A DNA stretch of 64,000 bases from Afipia sp. (lineage in GTDB: Bacteria; Pseudomonadota; Alphaproteobacteria; Rhizobiales; Xanthobacteraceae): NCBI GenBank assembly GCA_024707075.1, contig JANQAK010000001.1, positions 890,001 through 954,000 of the forward strand, read 5' to 3'. Positions 1 through 8,162 of this stretch are shown here, in pieces. The translations under genes and the position numbers were made by a program. The first letter of the stretch is position 1. Each line of letters starts with the position of its first letter. The notes beneath the pieces were generated by a model. That model searched no databases. It was not told the DNA's origin and saw only the letters and a program-made list of their open reading frames with translations.

Positions 1-491
1 ACCAGCAGCAGCGCGGCGACGTCGAAACGCGGCGGCGCGCCCCGCGCCATGCCCATGCGGTCCGACACTTCGGTGCCGCCGGCGATCGCGCGCGTGGCTT
101 CCGCCAGCCGCGCCTTGCTGGCGGGCAGCGGCGCGTTGCCGCCGAGCGTGATTCTGACCACGTCGCGCTCCACCGACCAGACGAAGGGTTTGGCCTCGGG
201 GATCAGGCGGGTGTCGTCGTTCAGCAGCCGCACGCCGGAGACGGCCTCGACCTGCGCGGTGGCGCTACGCCGGCCTTCTTCCGAGAAAGCCTCCGCCGAC
301 AGGGCGACATCGCGGCCGGCCGCGGAGATGCGGGTCTTGTCGAGGACGGTGTCCTTGAGGGCCGCGACCGATCGCGCGGCCAGATCGGCCTCGAGCGGGG
401 CGGTGCCGGTCCAGATCGCAGCGATCCAAAGAGCGCCCAGGGGAATCAACCCCGGCCACCATTTACGTGCCCAACCTGATATTCGGCTCAT
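1..491 (-). CDS. OmpA-family protein with BON-like domain, 3' part cut by window edge
   Basis: The frame opens with ATG at 489-491 and stays open to the window edge (163 codons). A GGTGAAGG ribosome-binding site precedes the start. The N-terminus has one membrane or signal-anchor stretch (about residues 13-27), followed by a region that reads like the repeated BON-type modules found before OmpA C-terminal domains in Bradyrhizobium (LDKTRISAAGRDVALSAEAF, then GVRLLNDDTRLIPEA). By family, such proteins are envelope-anchored and bind peptidoglycan through a C-terminal OmpA domain, which would lie outside this window. The family call rests on the N-terminal pattern only. It is divergently transcribed from the polysaccharide deacetylase at 661. 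Confidence 0.6.
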   Translation of the reverse strand, partial: MSRISGWARKWWPGLIPLGALWIAAIWTGTAPLEADLAARSVAALKDTVLDKTRISAAGRDVALSAEAFSEEGRRSATAQVEAVSGVRLLNDDTRLIPEAKPFVWSVERDVVRITLGGNAPLPASKARLAEATRAIAGGTEVSDRMGMARGAPPRFDVAALLL

Positions 492-660
492 CCCGGACCT
501 TCACCTGACGGAATGCAGACAAAACAAACCCTTGCACGGGTGTCAAACGCGAAATGACCAGGGACGGCGCGCCGGAACACAGGGCCGGAGGAAGCTGTTT
601 CGCGCTTCCGGATAACCGTTTGTTCAACGGTTCCGGCCCAATCTGACAGTTCCGGACAGC

Positions 661-1743
661 ATGATCGGCCCCCGACCCATCGTCATGAAACACCTTCGCA
701 ACAACGTCATTCGCGCCGGCCTCGACGCGCTGTATTTCACCGGCGCGCACCATGTGCTGCGGCCGTGGCTTGCGGGCGTCGGCACCATCTTCATGCTGCA
801 TCACGCTCGTCCGGCCCGCGACGATATGTTCCAGCCCAACCGGCACCTCGAAATCACGCCGGACTTCCTGCGCGCCGTGCTGGCGCATGTGCGCGCTCTC
901 GATGTCGACATTGTTTCACTGGACGAAGCGCAACGCCGGATGCGCGAAGGCGATTTTGCGCGCCGCTTCGCCTGCTTCACCTTCGACGACGGCTATCGCG
1001 ACAACCGCGACCACGCCCTGCCGGTGATGCGCGAACAGAACGCGCCGTTCACGGTCTATGTCGCCAGCGATTTCGCCGAGGGAACGGGAAGATTATGGTG
1101 GGTGGCGCTGGAGCGCGTGATCGCCCGCACTGATGCGATCGAGATCGTGCGCGATGGCGCAACCGTGCGGATCGACGCGCACAACGACGCCGCCAAACAA
1201 GACGCCTTCAACCAGATCCACGCGTGGCTGCGGACGCTGCCGGACGATACCGGCGTGCAGCGCGAAGTCGGCGTCCTCTGCGCACGGCATGGCGTCGACG
1301 ATGCCGCCATCGCGCGCGAGCTGTGCATGTCGTGGGACGAGTTGCGCGGCTTCGCCGCCGATCCGCTGGTGACCATCGGCGCGCACACCGTCAGCCACTG
1401 CAATCTGGCGCGGGAGAGCGAAGCCGAGGCGAGGCGGCAGATGCGCGACAGCCGGTCGCGAATCGAAAGCCAGTTGCAAAAGCCCGCGCTGCATTTCGCC
1501 TATCCCTATGGCGACAAGGCCGCCGCCGCCGCGCGTGAGTTTGCACTGGCCTGCGACCTCGGTTTCAGGACCGCGGTGACCACGCGCCCCGGCATGATCT
1601 TCCCGGAAAACGCCGCGCACATGATGGCGCTGCCGCGCATCTCGCTGAACGGCAACTACCAGACCGCACGCTTCCTCTCGGTGCTGACCTCGGGCGCGGC
1701 GACGGCGATGTGGAACGGCTTCCGCCGGGTGGATGCGGCTTAG
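661..1743 (+). CDS. Polysaccharide deacetylase family protein (NodB-type)
   Basis: A 360-residue carbohydrate esterase 4-like protein. It shows the NodB motif 1 FTFDDGY (residues 106-112, metal and catalytic Asp), motif 2 AHTVSH (241-246, the H-x3-H metal ligands) and a FAYPYGD motif near 279-285. Members remove acetyl groups from N-acetylated polysaccharides. No clear signal peptide is present, so a cytoplasmic or membrane-associated role in exopolysaccharide or capsule work is possible. The substrate cannot be told. A second in-frame ATG at 685 (starting MKHLRNN) is an equally good start, since neither has a strong ribosome-binding site. Confidence 0.85.
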   Translation: MIGPRPIVMKHLRNNVIRAGLDALYFTGAHHVLRPWLAGVGTIFMLHHARPARDDMFQPNRHLEITPDFLRAVLAHVRALDVDIVSLDEAQRRMREGDFARRFACFTFDDGYRDNRDHALPVMREQNAPFTVYVASDFAEGTGRLWWVALERVIARTDAIEIVRDGATVRIDAHNDAAKQDAFNQIHAWLRTLPDDTGVQREVGVLCARHGVDDAAIARELCMSWDELRGFAADPLVTIGAHTVSHCNLARESEAEARRQMRDSRSRIESQLQKPALHFAYPYGDKAAAAAREFALACDLGFRTAVTTRPGMIFPENAAHMMALPRISLNGNYQTARFLSVLTSGAATAMWNGFRRVDAA

Positions 1744-1784
1744 AGGCGAAGCGCGAACTCCTCCGCAAGTAATAGTGCTGAAAT

Positions 1785-1890
1785 CGTCATCCTGAGGTGC
1801 GAGCCCTTGCGAGCCTCGAAGGATGACTTTCCGCGATGCCGCCGTCGCCCTTCGAGGCCTTCGCTTCGCTACGGCACCTCAGGGTGACGG
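1785..1890. repeat. Dispersed palindromic repeat, family A1 copy 1
   Basis: The arms begin CGTCATCCTGAGGTGCGAGC and end GGCACCTCAGGGTGACGG, with an inner CCTCGAAGGATGAC / CCCTTCGAGG pair. A very similar copy lies at 47965-48074. Intergenic palindromes of this type are common in Bradyrhizobium-like genomes. Confidence 0.8.
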
Positions 1891-1986
1891 CAATCGCGTT
1901 TCAAACAGACGTCCGCAATCCCGCCATTCCTTGACTTGGGCTTTGCCACGAGGGCTATATCGCCGCCAATCAACATTGGAGGCACC

Positions 1987-2790
1987 ATGTTCAAGGATCT
2001 GTTTTCACTGAAAGGCCGCGTCGCGCTCGTCACCGGCGGCTCGCGCGGCATCGGCAAGATGATCGCGGCGGGATTTCTCGCGCAGGGCGCGGCGAAGGTC
2101 TACATCACCGCGCGCAAGGCCGGCCCCGCCGAAGACACCGCCAAGGAACTGACCGCTGCCTATGACGGCGAATGCATCGCGCTTCCCATCGATATGTCCA
2201 CGGTGGAAGGCTGCAACAAGCTCGCCGCCGAGATCATCAGGCTGGAGCCGAAGCTCGACATCCTCGTCAACAACGCGGGCGCGGCGTGGGGCGCTCCGTT
2301 CGATGAATTCCCGGAAGCCGGCTGGGACAAGGTGATGAATCTCAACGTCAAGTCGCTGTTCTTCCTGACCAAGGCGCTGGCGAAGCCGCTGCGCGCGGCG
2401 GCCACGAAAGAACGCCCGGCCAAGGTTATCAACATTGCGTCGATCGACGGCATCTTCGTCAATCCGCTGGAGACCTATTCCTATCAGGCCAGCAAGGCCG
2501 CGGTGATTCACCTGACGCGCCGGATGGCGGCGAAACTGATCAAGGACAATGTCGTCGTCACCGCGATTGCGCCGGGCGCGTTCGAGTCCGACATGAACAC
2601 GGCGGCGCGCGACCACGGCGACGTCGTCGCCAAGGCCGTTCCCGCCAAGCGCATCGGAACCCCGGAAGACATGGCGGGCATCGCGATCTATCTCGCCTCG
2701 CGCGCGGGCGACTATGTGGTGGGCAACACCATCGCGGTGGATGGCGGCATCGCCTATGCGAGCCCGGGACTTCCGGTCGCCGGCGAGTGA
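1987..2790 (+). CDS. SDR family NAD(P)-dependent oxidoreductase
   Basis: A 267-residue classical short-chain dehydrogenase. It has the cofactor motif TGGSRGIG (16-23), NNAG (95-98), catalytic Ser152 (in NIASIDG) and Tyr166-x3-Lys170 (YQASK), and an ordinary C-terminus (GNTIAVDGG). The start at 1987 is chosen because GGAGGC lies just upstream; the frame is open further 5' but without a binding site. Substrate is unknown; close relatives are often annotated as 3-oxoacyl-ACP reductase-like or gluconate 5-dehydrogenase-like. It stands alone between two intergenic spacers and is followed by a hairpin at 2807-2841. Confidence 0.92.
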   Translation: MFKDLFSLKGRVALVTGGSRGIGKMIAAGFLAQGAAKVYITARKAGPAEDTAKELTAAYDGECIALPIDMSTVEGCNKLAAEIIRLEPKLDILVNNAGAAWGAPFDEFPEAGWDKVMNLNVKSLFFLTKALAKPLRAAATKERPAKVINIASIDGIFVNPLETYSYQASKAAVIHLTRRMAAKLIKDNVVVTAIAPGAFESDMNTAARDHGDVVAKAVPAKRIGTPEDMAGIAIYLASRAGDYVVGNTIAVDGGIAYASPGLPVAGE

Positions 2791-2806
2791 TAACGCAACG
2801 CCTGAT

Positions 2807-2845
2807 GCTCAAGCGGTCGATGCAAAACATCCCGCTTGAGCCTTT
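2807..2845 (+). terminator. Terminator-like hairpin after SDR gene
   Basis: Perfect 10-bp arms GCTCAAGCGG (2807-2816) and CCGCTTGAGC (2832-2841), followed by CTTTG. It lies 17 bases after the SDR stop codon. The T-run is short, so efficiency is uncertain. Confidence 0.55.
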
Positions 2846-2860
2846 GCCTATCGCACAGCC

Positions 2861-2879
2861 ATGATGAATTATTCATCAT
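2861..2879. promoter_or_regulatory. Perfect palindrome, candidate operator of the biuret/allophanate operon
   Basis: ATGATGAAT-T-ATTCATCAT is a perfect 9-bp inverted repeat with a one-base centre. It lies in an AT-rich stretch about 165 bases before the cysteine hydrolase start. Size and symmetry suit a GntR- or TetR-type dimer. No regulator gene is adjacent, so the link is an inference. Confidence 0.45.
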
Positions 2880-3042
2880 TCTGGATTCGGAATTGGCGAC
2901 ATGAGGTTGCAAAAAACATCGGCTGAAAACGCTTAATTTATTGAATAGAAAAGATAAAACGAAGGCTCCAACCTCGCGTCCGGCATTGTACACAATGGCA
3001 TAGGCTTTGCACCGATCTCCCTGCGTAACGGGGGACACATCG

Positions 3043-3738
3043 ATGCAGATCGCAAGCCTGCTTTCAGCCGAACCGGCGCCGGTCGAGGTGACATGGTCGA
3101 AGACCGCCCTCGTCATCATCGACATGCAGCGCGATTTCCTGGAACCCGGCGGCTTCGGCGAGACCCTCGGCAACGACGTCTCGCAACTGGCGGGCGCGGT
3201 GAAACCCTGCGGCGACGTGCTGGCGGCGTTTCGCAAGGCCGGACTGCTGGTGGTTCACACCCGCGAAGGCCATCTTCCGGATCTGTCCGACGCGCCGCCC
3301 GCCAAAATCGAACGCGGCGCGCCGTCGCTGCGTATCGGCGATCCCGGTCCGATGGGACGGATTCTTATTCGCGGCGAAGCGGGCCATGACATCGTGCCGT
3401 CGCTGTACCCGGTCAAGGGCGAGATCGTCATCGACAAGCCGGGCAAGGGCGCTTTCTACGCCACCGAACTCGGCGACATCCTCAAGCAGCGCGGCATCGA
3501 AAATCTTCTGGTGTGCGGCGTCACCACGGAAGTCTGCGTCAACACCACCGTGCGCGAGGCCAACGATCGCGGCTACCGCTGCGTCGTGCTGGCCGACTGC
3601 TGCGCCTCCTACTTTCCCGAATTCCACGAGATGGGCCTGCGCATGATCAAGGCGCAGGGGGGCATCTTCGGCTGGGTCAGCGATTCCAAATCCATTTTAG
3701 CAGCGATGAATTCCGAACCTTCAAAAATGATCGCATAA
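3043..3738 (+). CDS. Isochorismatase-family cysteine hydrolase, biuret amidohydrolase (BiuH)-like
   Basis: A 231-residue isochorismatase-fold hydrolase with the Asp-Lys-Cys triad at D27 (VIIDMQRDF), K132 (DKPGKGAF) and C165 (TTEVCVNTT). The 33-residue K-to-C spacing matches what I recall for Rhizobium biuret hydrolase (K142/C175). Biuret hydrolase converts biuret to allophanate and ammonia, and an allophanate hydrolase gene follows two places downstream, which favours this substrate over ureidoacrylate, N-carbamoylsarcosine or nicotinamide. The ATG at 3043 has GGGGGAC upstream; an ATG-less 5' extension exists from 3007 but lacks such a site. It starts a tight operon: the permease begins 10 bases after its stop. 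Confidence 0.75.
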   Translation: MQIASLLSAEPAPVEVTWSKTALVIIDMQRDFLEPGGFGETLGNDVSQLAGAVKPCGDVLAAFRKAGLLVVHTREGHLPDLSDAPPAKIERGAPSLRIGDPGPMGRILIRGEAGHDIVPSLYPVKGEIVIDKPGKGAFYATELGDILKQRGIENLLVCGVTTEVCVNTTVREANDRGYRCVVLADCCASYFPEFHEMGLRMIKAQGGIFGWVSDSKSILAAMNSEPSKMIA

Positions 3739-3748
3739 GGGGCGCAAG

Positions 3749-5329
3749 ATGAGCACAGCAGCGACAACGACAACCAGCAAACCCGTTCTGTGGTCGCCGG
3801 GCGACTGGAATGCCTTTTTCGGCTTCGGCACCAATATCCTCGTCAATATGCTGACGCTGACCGCGCTGCTGCGGTTCGTGCTCAAGATGCCGGACTCGCT
3901 GGTGTTCGGCCGCATCCTGCCCGCGCTCGGGCTGATGATGTTCCTCTCGACGATGTACTACGCCTGGCTGGCCTATCGCCTCGCGCAAAAGACCGGACGC
4001 ACAGACGTCTGCGCGCTGCCGTCCGGCGTCAGCGTGCCGCATATGTTCATCGTCACCTTCGTCATCATGCTGCCGATCCTGCTCAAGACCAGCGATCCGA
4101 TCAAGGCATGGGAAGCGGGCCTCACCTGGGTGTTCATCCAGAGCTTCATCCTGATGCTGGGCGGCTTCATCGCGCCCATCATCCAGCGCATCACGCCGCG
4201 CGCGGCGCTGCTCGGCACCCTGGCCGGCGTCTCGGTCGCCTTCATCTCGATGCGTCCCGCCTTCGAGATGTTCATGACGCCGGTGATCGGCCTCACCTGC
4301 TTCGCCATCATCCTCGCAAGCTGGTTCGGCGGCGTGAAATATCCGAAAGGCATTCCAGCGGGCCTGATCGCCATCGCGGTCGGCGCCGTCATCGCATGGG
4401 GATCGACCCTGTTCGGTTTCAGCATCGGCGGCATGAGCCTCGCCAAACTGACCGGCTCGTTCAGCAATATCGGTTTCTCGCTGCCGATCCCGGCGATCGG
4501 CCACGTGTTCTCCGGCTTCGAGTTCATCGGCATCATCCTCGTCACCGCCATTCCGTTCGGCGTCTACGATCTGGTCGAGGCGATGGACAACGTGGAAAGC
4601 GCGGAAGCGGCCGGCGATCACTATCCGACCAACCGCGTGCTGACCGCCGACGGCGTCGTCAGCCTGATCGGCGCGCTGATGGGCAACCCCTTCATCAACG
4701 CGGTCTATATCGGCCATCCCGGCTGGAAGGCGATGGGCGGACGGATCGGCTATTCGGCGGCGACCGGCTTCATGGTGATCGTGCTGGCGTGGTTCGGCGT
4801 GATTTCGCTGCTGCTGAACCTCATTCCCGTCGTGGCGATCCTGCCGATCCTGCTCTACATCGGCATGCTGGTGGGCGCGCAGGCGTTCCAGACCACGCCG
4901 GCAAGCCACGCTCCCGCCATCGTGCTGGCGCTGACGCCGCATCTCGCGGCCTGGGGCAAGACGCTGGTGGACGGCGCGCTGACGGCGGCAGGCACCAGCG
5001 CCGCCGCGGTCGGCATGGACAAGCTCGGCGCCACCGGCGTGCTGTATCAGGGCCTCGCCGTGCTGGGCGAAGGATCGATCCTTTCCGGCCTCGTGCTGGC
5101 CGCGATGGCTGTGTTCGTGATCGAGCGCGATTTCGTCAAGGCGGCGGCGTTCGCGGCAGCGGGCGCGGTATTGACCTTCTTCGGCTTCATGCATGGCCCG
5201 GCAGTCGGGATCGGGGTGACGCCGGGCGTTGCGCTGGCCTATGCTCTGGTGGCCGTGGGCTTCTTCGCCTATGCACGGTCGGGCGCGATGGTGGCCGTAT
5301 CAAAGCCAACCGCGGTGCCGGCTGAATAA
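3749..5329 (+). CDS. Multi-span membrane permease, xanthine/uracil (NCS2)-like, of the biuret/allophanate operon
   Basis: A 526-residue, very hydrophobic protein with about 12 or more predicted membrane spans (for example around residues 25-45, 52-75, 90-115, 180-200). The layout and motifs such as FFGFGTNILVNMLTLTALLR and ALPSGVSVPH recall the NCS2/AzgA nucleobase permease superfamily. It starts 10 bases after the cysteine hydrolase with a good AAGGGGCG site. By position between a biuret-type hydrolase and allophanate hydrolase it most likely imports the nitrogen substrate (biuret, a ureide or a related amide). The substrate is inferred, and the family call is from general pattern only. Confidence 0.7.
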   Translation: MSTAATTTTSKPVLWSPGDWNAFFGFGTNILVNMLTLTALLRFVLKMPDSLVFGRILPALGLMMFLSTMYYAWLAYRLAQKTGRTDVCALPSGVSVPHMFIVTFVIMLPILLKTSDPIKAWEAGLTWVFIQSFILMLGGFIAPIIQRITPRAALLGTLAGVSVAFISMRPAFEMFMTPVIGLTCFAIILASWFGGVKYPKGIPAGLIAIAVGAVIAWGSTLFGFSIGGMSLAKLTGSFSNIGFSLPIPAIGHVFSGFEFIGIILVTAIPFGVYDLVEAMDNVESAEAAGDHYPTNRVLTADGVVSLIGALMGNPFINAVYIGHPGWKAMGGRIGYSAATGFMVIVLAWFGVISLLLNLIPVVAILPILLYIGMLVGAQAFQTTPASHAPAIVLALTPHLAAWGKTLVDGALTAAGTSAAAVGMDKLGATGVLYQGLAVLGEGSILSGLVLAAMAVFVIERDFVKAAAFAAAGAVLTFFGFMHGPAVGIGVTPGVALAYALVAVGFFAYARSGAMVAVSKPTAVPAE

Positions 5330-5353
5330 GCCGGGTAAATCGATTATACATCA

Positions 5354-5390
5354 GGGCGCGCGCTGCCAGTTAAGGCACCGCGCGCCTTTA
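5354..5390 (+). terminator. GC-rich hairpin between permease and allophanate hydrolase
   Basis: Arms GGGCGCGCGCTGCC (5354-5367) and GGCACCGCGCGCCT (5374-5387) pair with one mismatch around an AGTTAA loop and are followed by TTTA. It lies 16 bases before the GTG start of the next gene, so it may lower expression of that gene or stabilise the upstream mRNA. Confidence 0.5.
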
Positions 5391-5405
5391 TCGACTGGAG
5401 AGACC

Positions 5406-7205
5406 GTGACCGAGACCGTTGCCGAGATCGTCGCCGCGCACCGCGCAGGGACCGCTTCACCTGCCAGCACCGTTGCCCGCAGCTTCCGGCGCATCCGCGA
5501 TCACGGCGACAACGCGATCTTCATCAGCCTGCGCGATGAGGCCGAGGTGATTGCGGAGGCCGAAGCGCTGACGGCAAAGGGCGATACCGCGCTGCCGCTC
5601 TATGGCGTGCCGGTGGCGGTGAAGGACAATATCGACGTCGCGGGCCTCGCAACCACCGCCGCCTGCCCGGCCTATTCCTACATGGCGAAGCAGGATGCCA
5701 ACGCGGTAGCGCGGCTGCGCACCGCCGGCGCCATCATGATCGGCAAGACCAATCTCGACCAGTTCGCCACCGGCCTCGTCGGTGTGCGCTCGCCCTACGG
5801 CATTCCGAAAAATCCGGTGCGCGGCGACCTTGTCCCCGGCGGATCGAGTTCGGGCTCGGCGGTCGCGGTCTCCGCAGGCCTCGTTCCGCTGTCGCTCGGC
5901 ACCGACACGGCGGGCTCCGGCCGCGTGCCGGCGATGCTCAACAACATTGTCGGCCTGAAACCTTCGCTGGGCCTGATGTCCACCTTCGGCGTGGTGCCGG
6001 CTTGCCGCACCCTCGACTGTGTCTCGATCTTCTCGCTCAACGTCGACGACGCCGTCACCGCGCTGAATGTCATGGCCGGGCTCGACGCCGCCGATCCGTT
6101 CTCGCGCGACCGCACTGTCGGTCACCTGACGGATTTCCCTGCTGGCGTTAGGATCGGTATTCCACGCAAGGGCCAACTGGTTTTCTTCGGCGACCGTGAC
6201 TCGGAAAAAGCCTATGGCGACGCCGTGACCCGCCTCATTGCGCTGGGCGCCACCATCGTCGAAATCAATCTCGAGCCGTTCTACGAGACCGCGCGGCTGC
6301 TCTATGAAGGACCTTGGGTGGCGGAGCGTTATCTGGTCATCCGCGACCTGCTGGCCTCCAATCCCGACGCGATCCATCCGGTGACGCGCGAGATCACCAT
6401 TGCCGGAGCGCGGCTGAGCGCCGCCGATACTTTTGCCGCGCTGTACCGGCTCGAAGGCCTGCGCTACATTGCGCGACGCACTTTCGAGTCCATCGACGCG
6501 ATGGTGCTGCCGACCGCGCCGACCGCCTACACCGTCGAACAGGTGCTGGCGAACCCGATCGAACTCAACAGCCGCAACGGCACCTACACCAATTTCGTCA
6601 ACCTGCTGGATCTGTGCGGCCTCGCCGTGCCCGCAGCGATGCGCGCCGACGGCATTCCGTTCGGCATCACGCTGCTGGCGCCCGCGGGACATGACGCGCA
6701 GCTCGCCAGCATCGGGCGCGTGTTCCACGCCCATACAAAACTCCCTGTCGGCGCAACCCGCTTGAAGCAACCACCGCTCGCGCCGGTCTCGAAAGCGCTC
6801 GCCGCCGACGAGGTCCCCGTCGCCGCGGTCGGCGCGCACCTGTCCGGCATGGCGCTGAATCATGAGTTGCTGGCGCTCGGCGGCCGGCTGATCGAGGCGA
6901 CAGTCACGTCGCCCGATTACAGGCTCTACGCGCTGCACGGCACCGTGCCGCCGAAGCCGGGGATGCTGCGCGTCGATGCCGGCGGCGCTGTGGTCGCGGT
7001 GGAAGTGTGGGCACTGCCGACAAAAGCGTTCGGCGCATTCGTGGCCGCGATTCCGGAGCCGCTGTCGATCGGCACCGTGCACCTCGCCGACGGCTCCGGC
7101 GTCAAGGGCTTCCTGGTCGAGGCCGCGGCAATCGACGGCGCGCGCGACATCACGCATTTCGGCGGCTGGCGCGCCTTCATTGCGGCGCAGGCGAAATCGG
7201 CTTGA
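5406..7205 (+). CDS. atzF: Allophanate hydrolase
   Basis: A 599-residue protein starting at GTG 5406, with GGAG 6 bases upstream. Residues about 20-440 are an amidase-signature domain with the Lys-cisSer-Ser triad at K73 (VAVKDNIDVAG), S147 (GGSSSGS) and S171 (GTDTAGSGR). The 74 and 24 residue spacings equal those of Pseudomonas AtzF (K91, S165, S189) as I recall them. Residues about 470-599 are the C-terminal AtzF domain, with the signature FGAFVAAIPEPLSIGTVHL and DITHFGGWRAF. It hydrolyses allophanate to ammonia and CO2, completing biuret or urea-derived nitrogen release. The C-terminal domain separates it from Glu-tRNA amidotransferase A subunits. Confidence 0.93.
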   Translation: MTETVAEIVAAHRAGTASPASTVARSFRRIRDHGDNAIFISLRDEAEVIAEAEALTAKGDTALPLYGVPVAVKDNIDVAGLATTAACPAYSYMAKQDANAVARLRTAGAIMIGKTNLDQFATGLVGVRSPYGIPKNPVRGDLVPGGSSSGSAVAVSAGLVPLSLGTDTAGSGRVPAMLNNIVGLKPSLGLMSTFGVVPACRTLDCVSIFSLNVDDAVTALNVMAGLDAADPFSRDRTVGHLTDFPAGVRIGIPRKGQLVFFGDRDSEKAYGDAVTRLIALGATIVEINLEPFYETARLLYEGPWVAERYLVIRDLLASNPDAIHPVTREITIAGARLSAADTFAALYRLEGLRYIARRTFESIDAMVLPTAPTAYTVEQVLANPIELNSRNGTYTNFVNLLDLCGLAVPAAMRADGIPFGITLLAPAGHDAQLASIGRVFHAHTKLPVGATRLKQPPLAPVSKALAADEVPVAAVGAHLSGMALNHELLALGGRLIEATVTSPDYRLYALHGTVPPKPGMLRVDAGGAVVAVEVWALPTKAFGAFVAAIPEPLSIGTVHLADGSGVKGFLVEAAAIDGARDITHFGGWRAFIAAQAKSA

Positions 7206-7213
7206 TGCACTTC

Positions 7214-7360
7214 CTCACCCTGAGGAACACGTTCTTGCGTGCGTCTCGAAGGATGAGGCATGAGGCAAAGACCTGCCAGTAAAAACCTCATGGTTCGAGA
7301 CGTGCCGCAAGAGCGGCGCTCCTCACCATGAGGGATCCCCGCCTTCGCGGGGACGACCGG
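7214..7360. repeat. Dispersed palindromic repeat, family A2 copy 1 plus a family B hairpin
   Basis: CTCACCCTGAGG at the left pairs loosely with CCTCACCATGAGG at the right. Inner arms are GTCTCGAAGGATGAGG and CTCATGGTTCGAGAC. It is followed directly by the short hairpin GATCCCCGCCTTCGCGGGGA. A related copy lies at 27042-27147. It sits between convergent genes. Confidence 0.75.
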
Positions 7361-7395
7361 ACGAAAGATCACGCCCAGCCCGCTGGAGTTAGAAC

Positions 7396-8078
7396 CTACA
7401 GCTCCGCCCACTGGCGCAGCAGGTTGTGATAAAGGCCGGTCAGCGAATCCAGCGATGGATGATCGGGCACGTCCCGGGTCAGGCGAATGATGGACATGTC
7501 CAGATCGAACAGCATGGCGCGATGGCTGACATCGCGGATCATGCTCTGGGTCCAGAAGAACGATGCGATGCGTGAACCGCGGGTGATCGGCGTCACGCGA
7601 TGCAGGCTGGTCGCGGGATAAATGATGGCGTCGCCCGCCGGTAGCTTGACGCTGTGGCTGCCATAGGTGTCTTCCACCACCAGATCGCCGCCGTCGTAAT
7701 CCTCGGGCGACGAGATGAACAGCGTGGTCGACACGTCGGTGCGGATGCGCACGGGCTGGCTGGCATGGGTGCGGATCGCGTTGTCGATATGCGAACCGAA
7801 CGTCATGCCGGCATCGTAGCGATTGAACATCGGTGGAAAGATCTGCAACGGCAATACCGCGGACATGAACATCGGATTTCGCGACAGCGCGCCGCGCACC
7901 ATGTCGCCAAGCTCGCGCGCCCCTCGGCAGACTCTTCCGGCAGTTGCAGGTTGTACTTGACCTTGGCCGACTGGTGACCGGCGGTGACATTGCCATCGAC
8001 CCACCCGGCCCTTGTCATGACGTCCTTGCAGCGCGCGACCTGCTCGGGCGTCAGCACATTGGGGATGTGCAGCATCAT
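7396..8078 (-). pseudogene. PKHD-type Fe(II)/2-oxoglutarate dioxygenase (PiuC/YbiX-like), single-base frameshift
   Basis: The N-terminal part ([17 protein letters not shown]..., from 8078, with AAGGAAG upstream) and the C-terminal part lie in different frames. The break falls at the C-run 7920-7923 (GGGG in the coding strand): one extra base would restore [14 protein letters not shown] and a protein of about 227 residues. The C-terminal part keeps the iron ligands H-x-D (FGSHIDN) and the distal His ([13 protein letters not shown]), plus the 2-oxoglutarate Arg. In many bacteria this enzyme is encoded next to a catecholate siderophore receptor, as here. A homopolymer sequencing error is as likely as real inactivation. 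Confidence 0.8.
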
Positions 8079-8119
8079 GGCAATGGCTTCCTTCGCTGAG
8101 CTTCATCGGCAAACGACAC

Positions 8120-8142
8120 GGCCGCCCGGAACACGGGCGGCC
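8120..8142 (-). terminator. Hairpin between siderophore receptor and dioxygenase
   Basis: Perfect arms GGCCGCCC and GGGCGGCC around a short loop, 20 bases beyond the receptor stop on its transcript. No T-run follows, so it may only dampen read-through into the dioxygenase gene. Confidence 0.4.
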
Positions 8143-8162
8143 GCCTTTGGAGGTATATAGCG

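Noticed and set aside
3677-5194. Long open frame (505 codons) on the minus strand opposite the permease
   Set aside because: Its product is an Arg/Asp/Glu/Gln/His-rich string with no fold or family features, and the opposite strand encodes a clear membrane protein with a ribosome-binding site. It is an effect of high GC in the third position.
5457-7157. Long minus-strand open frame opposite the allophanate hydrolase
   Set aside because: Same pattern of charged low-complexity residues; the plus strand has a triad-complete enzyme.
7803-8078. Separate 91-residue gene for the N-terminal part of the dioxygenase
   Set aside because: Its sequence ends in out-of-frame residues after SAEG; it is one half of a frameshifted gene.
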